DNA from: Caulobacterales bacterium
Lineage (GTDB): Bacteria > Pseudomonadota > Alphaproteobacteria > Caulobacterales > Aquidulcibacteraceae
NCBI GenBank assembly: GCA_017303355.1
Contig: JAFLCU010000005.1
Location: 186,001-250,000, forward strand
Length of the DNA: 64,000 nucleotides
Direction: 5' to 3'
The position numbers and the translations under genes are program-made. This document shows positions 34,806 to 42,666 of the stretch, one piece after another; the first letter of the stretch is position 1, and every line of letters begins with the position of its first letter. The notes beneath the pieces were generated by a model. That model was given only the letters and a program-made list of their open reading frames with translations, did no database searches and was not told where the DNA came from.

Positions 34806-34816
34806 AATATTCTCCT

Positions 34817-35230
34817 CTAAGCAGCGCGGACAAGCTCTCGCGCAAGAGTGAGCCGCGCATGCGGCTGCATGGGATGTGTCACGATCGACACCTCCAAAAG
34901 TTCGATTTCCGTCAGCACCCGATAGGCGCCGCTTTGGTGCTGCGCGAGCGGCACGAAGCCGATCGACAAGCCATCGACGCCACGCGCGATCGCGCGCCTG
35001 GCGCGTGCGGCGCCCGGCAAGTCGTCGCGAATTTCGCCAAGTAGCCAGAGGCCGCGCGCGTCCTCGCGCACATCGGTCCAGCGCCCCGCCAGAAGCCGCG
35101 GATCATGCTCCAGCAGCATCGGCAGCGGCTCCGCGCGGCGCTTCAGGCTGGTGGCGAACGCGCCGGCGCGCACGATGTCGCGCATGTGATCTTCAACGCC
35201 GAACAGCGCGGCGTAGCCTTCAACGATCAT
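34817..35230 (-). CDS. GTA prohead protease (RcGTA gp4-like, HK97 family)
   Basis: 137-residue serine protease that processes the capsid. Candidate catalytic residues are His42 (LEHDPRLLAGRW) and Ser89 (VDGLSIGF), with acidic Glu112 (ELLEVSIVTHPM region) as expected for the U35-type prohead proteases. Starts with EGYAALF, the usual first strand. Its start overlaps the small membrane gene upstream (ATGA). Confidence 0.94.
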   Translation of the reverse strand: MIVEGYAALFGVEDHMRDIVRAGAFATSLKRRAEPLPMLLEHDPRLLAGRWTDVREDARGLWLLGEIRDDLPGAARARRAIARGVDGLSIGFVPLAQHQSGAYRVLTEIELLEVSIVTHPMQPHARLTLARELVRAA

Positions 35231-35448
35231 TCGTCGAGCCGCTGTTCGATGCGCGCCAAGGTGCGTCGCGCATCCGCGACCTGCTCTTCCAGGCGCGCGA
35301 GGCGCTCGGCGACCTCGGGCTGCGTCGCCACCGCGCGCTCCACCTCTTCAAGCCGCGCGGCCGCGCGCCCAGCCCACATCAGGCCGCCAGCCGTCTCCAG
35401 AAACAGCGCAAGGATGAGCGCCAAAGTGATGCGTGGGTCGATCTTCAT
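35227..35448 (-). CDS. Small GTA-cluster membrane protein (gp3.5-like)
   Basis: 73 residues: N-terminal membrane helix (about residues 8-27, ITLALILALFLETAGGLMWAG) shown here as hydrophobic segment, followed by a coiled coil with heptads of Leu/Ala (RLEEVERAV, ERLARLEEQVADARRTLARIEQRL). It lies between portal and protease with four-base overlaps on both sides, matching the small g3.5 gene of RcGTA, whose role is not well defined. Confidence 0.8.
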   Translation of the reverse strand: MKIDPRITLALILALFLETAGGLMWAGRAAARLEEVERAVATQPEVAERLARLEEQVADARRTLARIEQRLDE

Positions 35449-36599
35449 CGCGCGCGCTCCGGCGCGTCGATGCCCGCCATCGCGCGTTTTTCGGACTCGC
35501 TCAAAAAATCGGCCCCCGCCAGCCGCGCCCACAACGCCTCGCGTTCGATCGCCAGCGCCGGCGCCGCCTCCATGTCAATGCTTACCGAAGCCGGCCCCGC
35601 CTGCGGCCAGCGATCGCCGATCCAAGCCTCGATGCCGCGCGCCGCCTTCTGCGCCAGCGGCAAAGCGGTCTGACGCCAGAAGGCGAGATTGGCCTCGCGA
35701 TAGTTCGAGTAGGTATTGTCGCCAGGAATTCCCAGCAGCATCGGCGGCACGCCAAAGGCGAGCGCGATGTCGCGCGCGGCGGCATGGCGCGCTTCGATGA
35801 AATCCATATCGGACGGCGAAAGCGACATCGGCCGCCACTCCAGCCCGCCCTCCAGCAACATCGGCCGCCCCGCATTGGCCGCGCCTGCGTGCATGTCCTG
35901 AAGCTCCAGCTTCAAGCGCGCGAATTGCTCTTCGCTCAACCGATCGGCGCCGCCCGAGCTTGAAAACACCAGCGCGCCGGAAGGCCGCGCGGCATTGTCG
36001 ATCAGCGCTTTATTCCAAGCGCCGCCGGCATTGTGAATGTCGATCGAGAACGCCGCCGCCTCCATCGGCGAAAGCCCGTACCAATCATCGATCGGATTGA
36101 AGATTTTCAGATGCAGGATCGGCGCGTCATTGCTGATCGGATCACGCTCGAAGCGGCGAACATGCGCGCCAACGCGATGTTCCCAGCCAACCGGCCAGCC
36201 ATCGGCGCCGGGCACGACGCTCATCCGATCCGGCCGCAGCACATAAAGCTCGGACGGCACGCTCTCATCGATGCTCGCGGCTTCGAGATAAGCGTTCCCC
36301 GCCACCTGCAGATGGCCGTAAAACGCTTCCATCAATTCAATGCCGGTCTGCTCTGGATTTGGCCGCGCCAGCAGCCGCGCCAAGGGATGATCCTCCGGCC
36401 CGACCTTGAGCGGCGCGCTCGCCGCCGCCTCCGCGATCATGCGCACGCACCGATACGCCACCGCGTTGCGCGCATAGCCCTCGCGCGCGAACGCGCTCGT
36501 TTCGCGCGGCGACCAAACCGGATGGCCGATCGCGTGCCAAGCCATGAGTTTTCGCTCCGCGCCGTTTGGGGCGCGCAGCTTGCGAATCCAATCGAACAT
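35445..36599 (-). CDS. GTA portal protein (RcGTA gp3-like)
   Basis: 384 residues of the HK97-type portal family: GYARNAVAYRCVRMIAEAAAS, HPLARLLARPNPEQTGIELMEAFY, PILHLKIFNPIDDWYGLSPMEAA and a C-terminal DNTYSNYREANLAFWRQT (all shown in short parts). It forms the dodecameric DNA entry channel. The ATG at 36599 has GGGAAG five bases upstream and follows the terminase stop by 12 bases. Confidence 0.96.
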   Translation of the reverse strand: MFDWIRKLRAPNGAERKLMAWHAIGHPVWSPRETSAFAREGYARNAVAYRCVRMIAEAAASAPLKVGPEDHPLARLLARPNPEQTGIELMEAFYGHLQVAGNAYLEAASIDESVPSELYVLRPDRMSVVPGADGWPVGWEHRVGAHVRRFERDPISNDAPILHLKIFNPIDDWYGLSPMEAAAFSIDIHNAGGAWNKALIDNAARPSGALVFSSSGGADRLSEEQFARLKLELQDMHAGAANAGRPMLLEGGLEWRPMSLSPSDMDFIEARHAAARDIALAFGVPPMLLGIPGDNTYSNYREANLAFWRQTALPLAQKAARGIEAWIGDRWPQAGPASVSIDMEAAPALAIEREALWARLAGADFLSESEKRAMAGIDAPERAR

Positions 36600-36611
36600 A
36601 TTTGCTTCCCG

Positions 36612-37865
36612 CTAAAGCATCCGCGCACGCGGTCCGCCGCGCGCATGCAACATCAAATCCGTCAGCGCCCACACCAGCGCGTCGACGCGGTCAGGACTCT
36701 TGCCGCCGCTTTCGACGCCAAAGGCGCACATCTCATCTTCGAGTTCAGCGAACGCGGCCACGTGCTTCACACGCCGTTGCGCGTAGAGCGCCGCGATCGG
36801 CTCCGCCCGCGCGCGTTTGCCGATGCTCGCATGCACCAGCTGCACGCCGACCTTGATCCCGGCCGCGGCCAGAACCGCGCGCACCATCTCGCCGCCATTG
36901 TTGCTTTCAGCGACCACGTAGTCGGCGCCCACGCGCTTCACGAGCGCCGCGACCCGGCCGGCCCATTCATTCGGCCGCGCGCCGCGCACGCTCGCATCAG
37001 CCAGCACGAAGGCCTCGCGCGCGACCCCTTCGCCACGCGCGGCGGCGGCGATGATGCCGCATGCATCCGCGTTGGCGCCGCTTGTCGCCGGCGGATCAAC
37101 CGCCACCACGACGCGCGCGAAGCCGCCATCGGCGCTTCCGCGCGCGGCTTCTATGTCGGCGCGGCGCCACAACGCGCCGTCCACATCCTCGATCAACTCG
37201 CCCAATATCTCTTGCCTGTGGCGCGCATCGCCTGTCCAACGCGCACGCAGCGCCGCCAAAAAATCGGCGGCGACGTTGCCGACATTCTCCCAAGTCTTCG
37301 CATTCGTCACGACCGTGTCCGGCGCGCCGATAAGCTGCTTCAGCGCCCGGATCGGCCGGGGCGTCGTCGTCACCATCATGCGCGGGCGCGCGCCGAGGCG
37401 CAGACCGTAAGACAACGTCTCAAGCGCTTCGTCGGGCCGGGCCCAGTAGCAAAGCTCATCGCACCATGCGGCGTCGAATTGCGGCCCGCGCAAGCTCTCA
37501 GGATCCTCCGCCGAGAATGCATAAGCCTGCGCCCCGTTCAGCCAGAGCAGCCGCCTGCGGCTCGGCTCATAGATCGGCCGCGCCCCATCCAGAGCGCGCA
37601 AGCCGGAAACGCCCTCGATCAGAACCTCGCGCACATCATGGAAGGTGGGCCCAACCAGCGCGATCCGTCCGGCAGCGCCGCTCCGCGCCAGCCCATTGAC
37701 CCATTGCGCCCCGGCGCGCGTCTTGCCCGCGCCGCGCCCGCCCAGAAACAGCCATGTGCGCCAATCACCCTCGGGCGGGAGCTGAGCGCCGCGCGCCCAG
37801 AAGCTCCACTCACGCGCCAACATCTCCCATTGCGATGCGGTCAAACTCCGCGTCAGAGAGTTCAT
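36612..37865 (-). CDS. GTA terminase large subunit (RcGTA gp2-like)
   Basis: DNA-packaging motor. From the ATG at 37865 the protein has 417 residues: Walker A GGRGAGKT at 42-49, Walker B with acidic pair Asp136-Glu137 (FDAAWCDEL), and a C-terminal RNase H-like nuclease beginning VVAVDPPATSGANADACG. An in-frame TTG at 37898 and an ATG at 37823 are alternative starts; 37865 keeps the ASQWEMLAREWSFWARG segment that the family shows. With this start the gene overlaps the small terminase gene by 56 bases. Confidence 0.93.
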   Translation of the reverse strand: MNSLTRSLTASQWEMLAREWSFWARGAQLPPEGDWRTWLFLGGRGAGKTRAGAQWVNGLARSGAAGRIALVGPTFHDVREVLIEGVSGLRALDGARPIYEPSRRRLLWLNGAQAYAFSAEDPESLRGPQFDAAWCDELCYWARPDEALETLSYGLRLGARPRMMVTTTPRPIRALKQLIGAPDTVVTNAKTWENVGNVAADFLAALRARWTGDARHRQEILGELIEDVDGALWRRADIEAARGSADGGFARVVVAVDPPATSGANADACGIIAAAARGEGVAREAFVLADASVRGARPNEWAGRVAALVKRVGADYVVAESNNGGEMVRAVLAAAGIKVGVQLVHASIGKRARAEPIAALYAQRRVKHVAAFAELEDEMCAFGVESGGKSPDRVDALVWALTDLMLHARGGPRARML

Positions 37866-38097
37866 CCGGCGCGGCGATGAGGCGAGCGATCCGGCCAAGG
37901 ACGTCGTCGCGCACGGCGTCGGCGCTTCGATCTGAATTGTTTGCCTCCTGGAACAATAAAAACTCGGTCAGTTCGCGTTCGGCGCGCATAATCTCACGCA
38001 GCGCCCTGGCGCGTCGTTCCGCATCCGCCGCGCTACCTTCGGCCAGCGCTTGATGCGCTTCCGCCAGCCGCGCGCGCAGCGCGTCCGCCTCGGCCAT
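37810..38097 (-). CDS. GTA small terminase-like protein (RcGTA gp1-like)
   Basis: 95 residues, almost entirely helical and charged (ADALRARLAEAHQALAEG, ARALREIMRAERELTEFLLF), with the LSDAEFDRIAMGD tail. It is the first gene of the cluster and matches the position and size of RcGTA g1, shown to be a small terminase. AAGGAGG lies seven bases before the ATG, the strongest ribosome site in the cluster. Confidence 0.85.
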   Translation of the reverse strand: MAEADALRARLAEAHQALAEGSAADAERRARALREIMRAERELTEFLLFQEANNSDRSADAVRDDVLGRIARLIAAPDELSDAEFDRIAMGDVGA

Positions 38098-38301
38098 CGC
38101 CGCCGCCTCCTTCCACCCTGTTTGTCTGACGATGCCTGAACTCTACCTCGGAACCGGGTCGGTCGGATTGATTTTTGCCGCGTGCCTGAAAGATCAGGGC
38201 TTTTCCGCCGAAACGCATGGATAGAGGCGCCTTTTATCCCCCATTCCCCCTGGCCAGAATTCGGCCATACCTCTATTGGACACACCCTTCCGGAGACACC
38301 T
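38098..38301. promoter_or_regulatory. Divergent promoter region of the GTA cluster and PBP1A, with TGCCTGAA direct repeats
   Basis: 204 bases without a gene between the divergently transcribed GTA cluster and the penicillin-binding protein. It holds an exact octamer direct repeat TGCCTGAA at 38133-38140 and 38183-38190, spaced 50 bases (about five helical turns), and an inverted pair ATAGAGG (38221-38227) / CCTCTAT (38270-38276). I cannot assign -35/-10 boxes with confidence, as expected if the GTA promoter depends on a dedicated activator. Confidence 0.5.
38251..38267. promoter_or_regulatory. Interrupted palindrome TGGCC-N7-GGCCA
   Basis: TGGCC (38251-38255) and GGCCA (38263-38267) flank an AGAATTC core that is itself nearly symmetrical, nested within the ATAGAGG/CCTCTAT pair. 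It lies 35 bases before the PBP1A start, in a position suited to an operator of that promoter. No regulator is identified. Confidence 0.3.
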
Positions 38302-40314
38302 TTGGCCAATAACGGTCCAGATTTTCGCGGCGGCATCGATTGGGCGCGCGTGCGCGCCGCCGCCGCGCAGCAGCACGTCGCTGACGTTATCGCCGGCCGG
38401 CGCAGGATCACTTGGCGCGCGGTCGCCAGCGTCATGGCGGGCGGCGCGCTTGTGTTCGTGCTCGCGCTCTGGATTTGGATTTATTGGGGCCTGCCCCGCG
38501 TGCCGGACGCGGACTCGATCTGGTCGCTCAATCGGCAGAACTCGATTCAGTTCGTCGACAGCGAAGGAACCATCCTCGGCCAGCGCGGGCCCTATTACGG
38601 GCGCCGCACCGCGCTCGCCGATTTGCCCGACCACGTGCCGCAAGCGTTCCTCGCCATCGAAGATCGCCGCTTCTATTCGCACGAGGGCGTTGACCGCATG
38701 GCAGTGTTGCGCGCGCTGGTCGCGAACCTGCGCGCCGGCGAAACCGTGCAAGGCGGCTCCACCATCTCGCAGCAGCTGGCGCGCAATCTCTTCCTGACAC
38801 AGCGCCAGACCATGAACCGCAAATTGCGCGAGATGGTGCTGGCCTCGCGCATCGAGCGGCGCTTGAGCAAGGACGAGATTCTCGAACTCTATCTCAACCG
38901 CGTCTATCTCGGCGAGCAGGCTTACGGCGTCGACGCCGCATCGCGCCGCTATTTCGGCCGCCCCGCCGCCGAACTCACGCTCGCGCAAGCCGCGCTGCTC
39001 GCGGGCCTGCCCAAGGCGCCGTCCGATCTCGCGCCGTCCTCGCACCTCGAAGCCGCCACCGAACGCCAGCACGTGGTGTTGCAAGCCATGGTCGACGCCG
39101 GCTTCATCACCGCCGAGCAGCGCGATGAAGCGCGGGCCGAACGCATCCGCATCATCGAACGCCCAAGCGTTGAGCGCACCATGGGCTACGCCTTCGATCT
39201 CGCCGTCGAACAAGCGCGCGCCGCTGTCGGCGATCAGGTGCCCGACATCGTCATCGAGATGACGATCGATCGCGAGGTTCAGGAAGCGGCGTCGAACTCC
39301 ATCCGCCGCCGCCTGGGCAACCGCGCCTTCGGCCGCCGACCGCTGCAGGCCTCCTATATGGCGGTCAATCGCCAGGGCGGCATCGTCGCCCTCGTCGGCG
39401 GCACCGATTACAATACGTCGAAATTCAACCGGGTGACGCAGGCCCAACGTCAGCCAGGCTCGACGTTCAAGACCTTCGTCTATGCCGCGGCGCTCGAAAA
39501 CGGCTTCAGCACCGAAGACGTGCGCTATGACGAACCGAAGGTCATCGAAGGCTGGCGGCCGCGCAATTACGATGAAGGCTTTCGCGGCGCCGTCACGCTG
39601 CGCACGGCGTTCGCGCAATCCATCAACACAGTCGCGGCCGAGATCGCCTACGAGGTCGGCCCGCGCCGCGTCGCCGATCTCGCCACCCGTCTCGGCATCA
39701 CCTCCATGCCCGCGCGCAACGAATTCGTGCCGAACTCGATCGCGCTGGGCTCGGTTGAAACCACGCTGTGGGATATGACCTCTGCGTTCGCCGTGTTCAT
39801 GAACGAAGGCCATCGCGTCGATCCGCATATCATCCGCCGCGTCACCAATGCGTCGGGCGATGAGCTTTACGTGCGCCCGCAAGCCGAAGGTCAGCGCGTG
39901 ATGGACGAGCAATACGTCCACCAGATGAACTCGATGATGGGCGCGGTCGTGCTGCGCGGCACCGGCACGGGCGCGCGCCTCGGCGATCGCGACGTCGCCG
40001 GCAAGACTGGCACCAGCTCGGATTGGCGCGACGCCTGGTTCATCGGCTACACCGCCGACTTCACCGCCGGCGTCTGGGTCGGCCACGACGATTTCACCTC
40101 GATGGGCCGCACCACCGGCGGCACGCTGCCCGCGCAAATCTGGAACGACACCATGCGCGTCGCCCACGAGGATGTGGAGAACCATCCGCTTCCTGGCTAC
40201 GAGCAACCCGCCCGCTCGCCGCGCGAGGTCGAGATGGCGAGCTTCTTCGACAATCTCGCCGACGCGTTCGGCGAGTCCGGGATCGACGAAACGCTCAACG
40301 ACATTTTCAACTGA
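38302..40314 (+). CDS. Class A penicillin-binding protein, PBP1A family
   Basis: Bifunctional peptidoglycan synthase in the inner membrane. I chose TTG at 38302 because GGAGA lies five bases upstream and the longer frame would add 40 residues lying in the promoter region; 670 residues result. Order: short cytoplasmic part, membrane helix (about 42-64), glycosyltransferase domain with EDRRFYSHEGVD and GGSTISQQLARNLFLT, transpeptidase domain with SXXK (STFK), SXN (SIN) and KTG (KTGTSSDWRDAWF). The next gene, uup, starts three bases after its stop. Confidence 0.93.
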   Translation: MANNGPDFRGGIDWARVRAAAAQQHVADVIAGRRRITWRAVASVMAGGALVFVLALWIWIYWGLPRVPDADSIWSLNRQNSIQFVDSEGTILGQRGPYYGRRTALADLPDHVPQAFLAIEDRRFYSHEGVDRMAVLRALVANLRAGETVQGGSTISQQLARNLFLTQRQTMNRKLREMVLASRIERRLSKDEILELYLNRVYLGEQAYGVDAASRRYFGRPAAELTLAQAALLAGLPKAPSDLAPSSHLEAATERQHVVLQAMVDAGFITAEQRDEARAERIRIIERPSVERTMGYAFDLAVEQARAAVGDQVPDIVIEMTIDREVQEAASNSIRRRLGNRAFGRRPLQASYMAVNRQGGIVALVGGTDYNTSKFNRVTQAQRQPGSTFKTFVYAAALENGFSTEDVRYDEPKVIEGWRPRNYDEGFRGAVTLRTAFAQSINTVAAEIAYEVGPRRVADLATRLGITSMPARNEFVPNSIALGSVETTLWDMTSAFAVFMNEGHRVDPHIIRRVTNASGDELYVRPQAEGQRVMDEQYVHQMNSMMGAVVLRGTGTGARLGDRDVAGKTGTSSDWRDAWFIGYTADFTAGVWVGHDDFTSMGRTTGGTLPAQIWNDTMRVAHEDVENHPLPGYEQPARSPREVEMASFFDNLADAFGESGIDETLNDIFN

Positions 40315-40317
40315 GCC

Positions 40318-42156
40318 ATGCCGCCGCCTGGTCCAGCACTCGCGCACATCAAACAATTGCGCCTGACGCTTGGCGGCGGCGCGCCGCTGTTCGACGGCGC
40401 CGAGTTCGTTCTACACAAGGGCGAACGCGTCGCCTTCATCGGCGCCAATGGCGCAGGCAAGTCCACGCTCATGCGCATCCTGGCCGGCATGACAGAACCG
40501 GACGATGGCGACATCGCCTACACGAGCGGCGTCAAGGTCGCGTTCGCGCCGCAAGACTCAAGCTTCGAAGGCTTCACCACGCTGCGCGATTACGCGATGG
40601 CGCCAACCGTGTCGCTGCGCGGCTCCAATACGGAAACGCCTGCTTATGCGGCCGAAGCAGCGCTCGCCAGTTTTGGCCTCGATCCCGACCGCGCGCCAAC
40701 CAAGCTCTCCGGCGGCGAAGCGCGGCGCGCCACGCTCGCCCGCGCGCTCGCCGCCGATCCAGACATCCTGCTGCTGGACGAGCCGACCAACCATCTGGAC
40801 ATCGCCGCTATCGAGGACCTCGAAAAGCGCATCGCCAGCTTTCGCGGCGCGGCCCTCATCATCAGCCACGATCGCCGCTTCCTGGAACGCGCCACCACCG
40901 CGACGCTGTGGCTGCGTCAGCGCCGCTTGCTCAAGCTCGATCGCGGCTACGCGGCGTTCGAGGAATGGGCCGAAGCCGTCGAGCAGGAAGAAGCGCGCGC
41001 CATGGCGCGGCTGGAAACGCATCTCAAGGCCGAGGAGCATTGGCTGCAGCGTGGGGTCACCGCGCGGCGTTCGCGTAACGAAGGCCGCCGTCGCCGGCTG
41101 CAAGCGATGCGCGCTGAGCGCCGTGAGCGCAAGATCGCCACCACGCAGCAGACCGCGACGATCCAAACCGAGCGCGGCGCGGAATCCGCGCGCCTCGTCA
41201 TCGATGCACGCAAGATCAGCAAAACCTATGGCGACAAGCGCGTCATCGCCGATCTCAGCCTGCGCGTGATGCGCGGCGATCGTGTCGGCGTCGTCGGCCC
41301 CAATGGCGCGGGCAAAACCACCTTGCTTGAGATTTTACTCGGCAAACGCGCGCCCGACACGGGCGAAGCGCGCCTCGGCGAAAATCTCACCATCGCCTAT
41401 GTCGATCAGGCGCGCGCCATTCTCGATGAGAACAAAACCCTCTGGGATACGCTGACGCCGCTCGGCGGCGATCAAGTCATGGTGCGCGGCAAGCCCCGCC
41501 ATGTCGCCGCCTACGCCAAGGATTTCCTGTTCGGCCCCGAGCAATTGCGCCAGCCGATCTCGGCGCTTTCCGGCGGCGAACGCAATCGCCTAGCGCTGGC
41601 CGTCGTGCTGGCGCAGCCCGCGAACCTGCTCGTGCTCGACGAACCGACCAACGATCTCGACATGGATACGCTCGATGCGCTCGAGGACATGCTCGCGGCG
41701 TATGACGGCACCGTGCTGATCGTCAGCCACGACCGCGCCTTCCTCGATGGCGTCGCCACCCAAATCCTCGGCCCCATCGGCGCCGGCAAATGGGTCGAGA
41801 CGCCCGGCGGCTGGGCCGATTTCGAGCGCGAATATGGCGGCGTCACGCCCAAGCGCGAGCAAGCAGCGAAGCCGCAAAGCGCGCCAACAGCGCCCGCCGC
41901 GCCCAAGCGCCAAACCAAACTCAGCTACAAGGACGAGCGCCGCGCCGCCGAGATCGACGCGCTGTTGCCCAAGCTCGCCGCCCAGATCGAAACCCTTGAG
42001 CACGCGCTCGCCGACCCCGACGCCTTCGCCCGCGATTCCAAGAGCTATGCCGCCAACGCCGCCAAGCTCGACGCCGCCCGCGCCGCGCGCGACGCCGCCG
42101 AAGCCGAATGGCTCGATATCGAGCTCAAGCGCGAGGCGCTTTCAGCGGAAGATTGA
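40318..42156 (+). CDS. uup: ABC-F family ATPase Uup
   Basis: Soluble tandem-ATPase protein with no membrane domain. First cassette: Walker A GANGAGKST, signature LSGGE, Walker B LLLDEPTNHLD. Second cassette: GPNGAGKTT, LSGGERNRL, LVLDEPTNDLD. Between them is the helical linker (about residues 215-275), and at the end a C-terminal coiled-coil domain (about 540-605) characteristic of Uup, which binds DNA or ribosomes. Probably in one transcript with the PBP1A gene. Confidence 0.94.
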   Translation: MPPPGPALAHIKQLRLTLGGGAPLFDGAEFVLHKGERVAFIGANGAGKSTLMRILAGMTEPDDGDIAYTSGVKVAFAPQDSSFEGFTTLRDYAMAPTVSLRGSNTETPAYAAEAALASFGLDPDRAPTKLSGGEARRATLARALAADPDILLLDEPTNHLDIAAIEDLEKRIASFRGAALIISHDRRFLERATTATLWLRQRRLLKLDRGYAAFEEWAEAVEQEEARAMARLETHLKAEEHWLQRGVTARRSRNEGRRRRLQAMRAERRERKIATTQQTATIQTERGAESARLVIDARKISKTYGDKRVIADLSLRVMRGDRVGVVGPNGAGKTTLLEILLGKRAPDTGEARLGENLTIAYVDQARAILDENKTLWDTLTPLGGDQVMVRGKPRHVAAYAKDFLFGPEQLRQPISALSGGERNRLALAVVLAQPANLLVLDEPTNDLDMDTLDALEDMLAAYDGTVLIVSHDRAFLDGVATQILGPIGAGKWVETPGGWADFEREYGGVTPKREQAAKPQSAPTAPAAPKRQTKLSYKDERRAAEIDALLPKLAAQIETLEHALADPDAFARDSKSYAANAAKLDAARAARDAAEAEWLDIELKREALSAED

Positions 42157-42169
42157 ATCCTCTGTTAAC
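42154..42169 (+). promoter_or_regulatory. CtrA-like motif, one mismatch
   Basis: TGAA-N7-TTAAC begins within the uup stop codon, 24 bases before the ATG of the secreted PAN-type gene. One mismatch from the CtrA consensus TTAA-N7-TTAAC. TTAA is rare in this GC-rich window, which makes the match somewhat more meaningful, but it remains a by-eye prediction. Confidence 0.25.
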
Positions 42170-42192
42170 CAAAGGGCGGCACATTCGTCGCC

Positions 42193-42600
42193 ATGCGCTT
42201 CATCTTTGTTACCGCCGCGTTTGCGGCTGCCTTCGCTCTGGCCGCCTTCGACGCCCCGCGCACAAGCGGCGTTTACGCGACCACGCCGCTCGCCAACGCC
42301 CAAGCCTGCGCCAGCGCCTGCGAAGCCGACAGCCTCTGCATGGCCTGGACCTTCGCCGAGCGATCCTGCGCGCTCCGCGCCAATGTGCCGGCGGAGCAAA
42401 GCGCGGCATCTGGCGTGAGCGCCCGCGCGCCGCTGCATCTGCGCCCCTCCGCGCCGACCCCGCCCCTGCCCGAACCGCGCCCAGCGGCTGTCGCCACGCC
42501 ATCGCAGCAGCCCCAGCGTGAACCGGCCATGCTGCAGAACGTGCAAACGGCCGAGCTTCTCGGCGGCCCGGAGGAAGACCCTACCGCACTGCGACGCTGA
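42193..42600 (+). CDS. Small secreted PAN/apple-like domain protein (135 aa)
   Basis: Signal peptide at residues 1-18 (FIFVTAAFAAAFALAAF), then a short PAN-like module (about 30-65) with the pattern C-X3-C...C...C (NAQACASACEADSLCMAWTF, ERSCALRA), where paired cysteines and the central aromatic fit a minimal PAN/apple fold. The second half is Pro/Ala rich and looks unstructured, a possible wall-spanning or linker stretch. Likely periplasmic or surface-exposed. It follows uup by 36 bases. Confidence 0.7.
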   Translation: MRFIFVTAAFAAAFALAAFDAPRTSGVYATTPLANAQACASACEADSLCMAWTFAERSCALRANVPAEQSAASGVSARAPLHLRPSAPTPPLPEPRPAAVATPSQQPQREPAMLQNVQTAELLGGPEEDPTALRR

Positions 42601-42666
42601 GCCGCTTGAGCAAGGTTTGTTTACTCTAAGCCCGGTAGTTTCCACGCGATTCAGGATACGATTCTT

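Noticed and set aside
36033..37880. 615-codon plus-strand frame inside the GTA portal and terminase region
   Set aside because: Shadow of clear GTA genes, with Arg/His/Pro-rich low-complexity translation.
25067..38097. GTA cluster as an ordinary prophage
   Set aside because: No integrase, repressor, replication or lysis-cassette genes, no direct repeat ends seen, host-like composition, and the gene order is that of RcGTA.
38194..40356. 720-codon minus-strand frame opposite the PBP1A gene
   Set aside because: The plus strand has all transglycosylase and transpeptidase motifs; the opposite frame has none.
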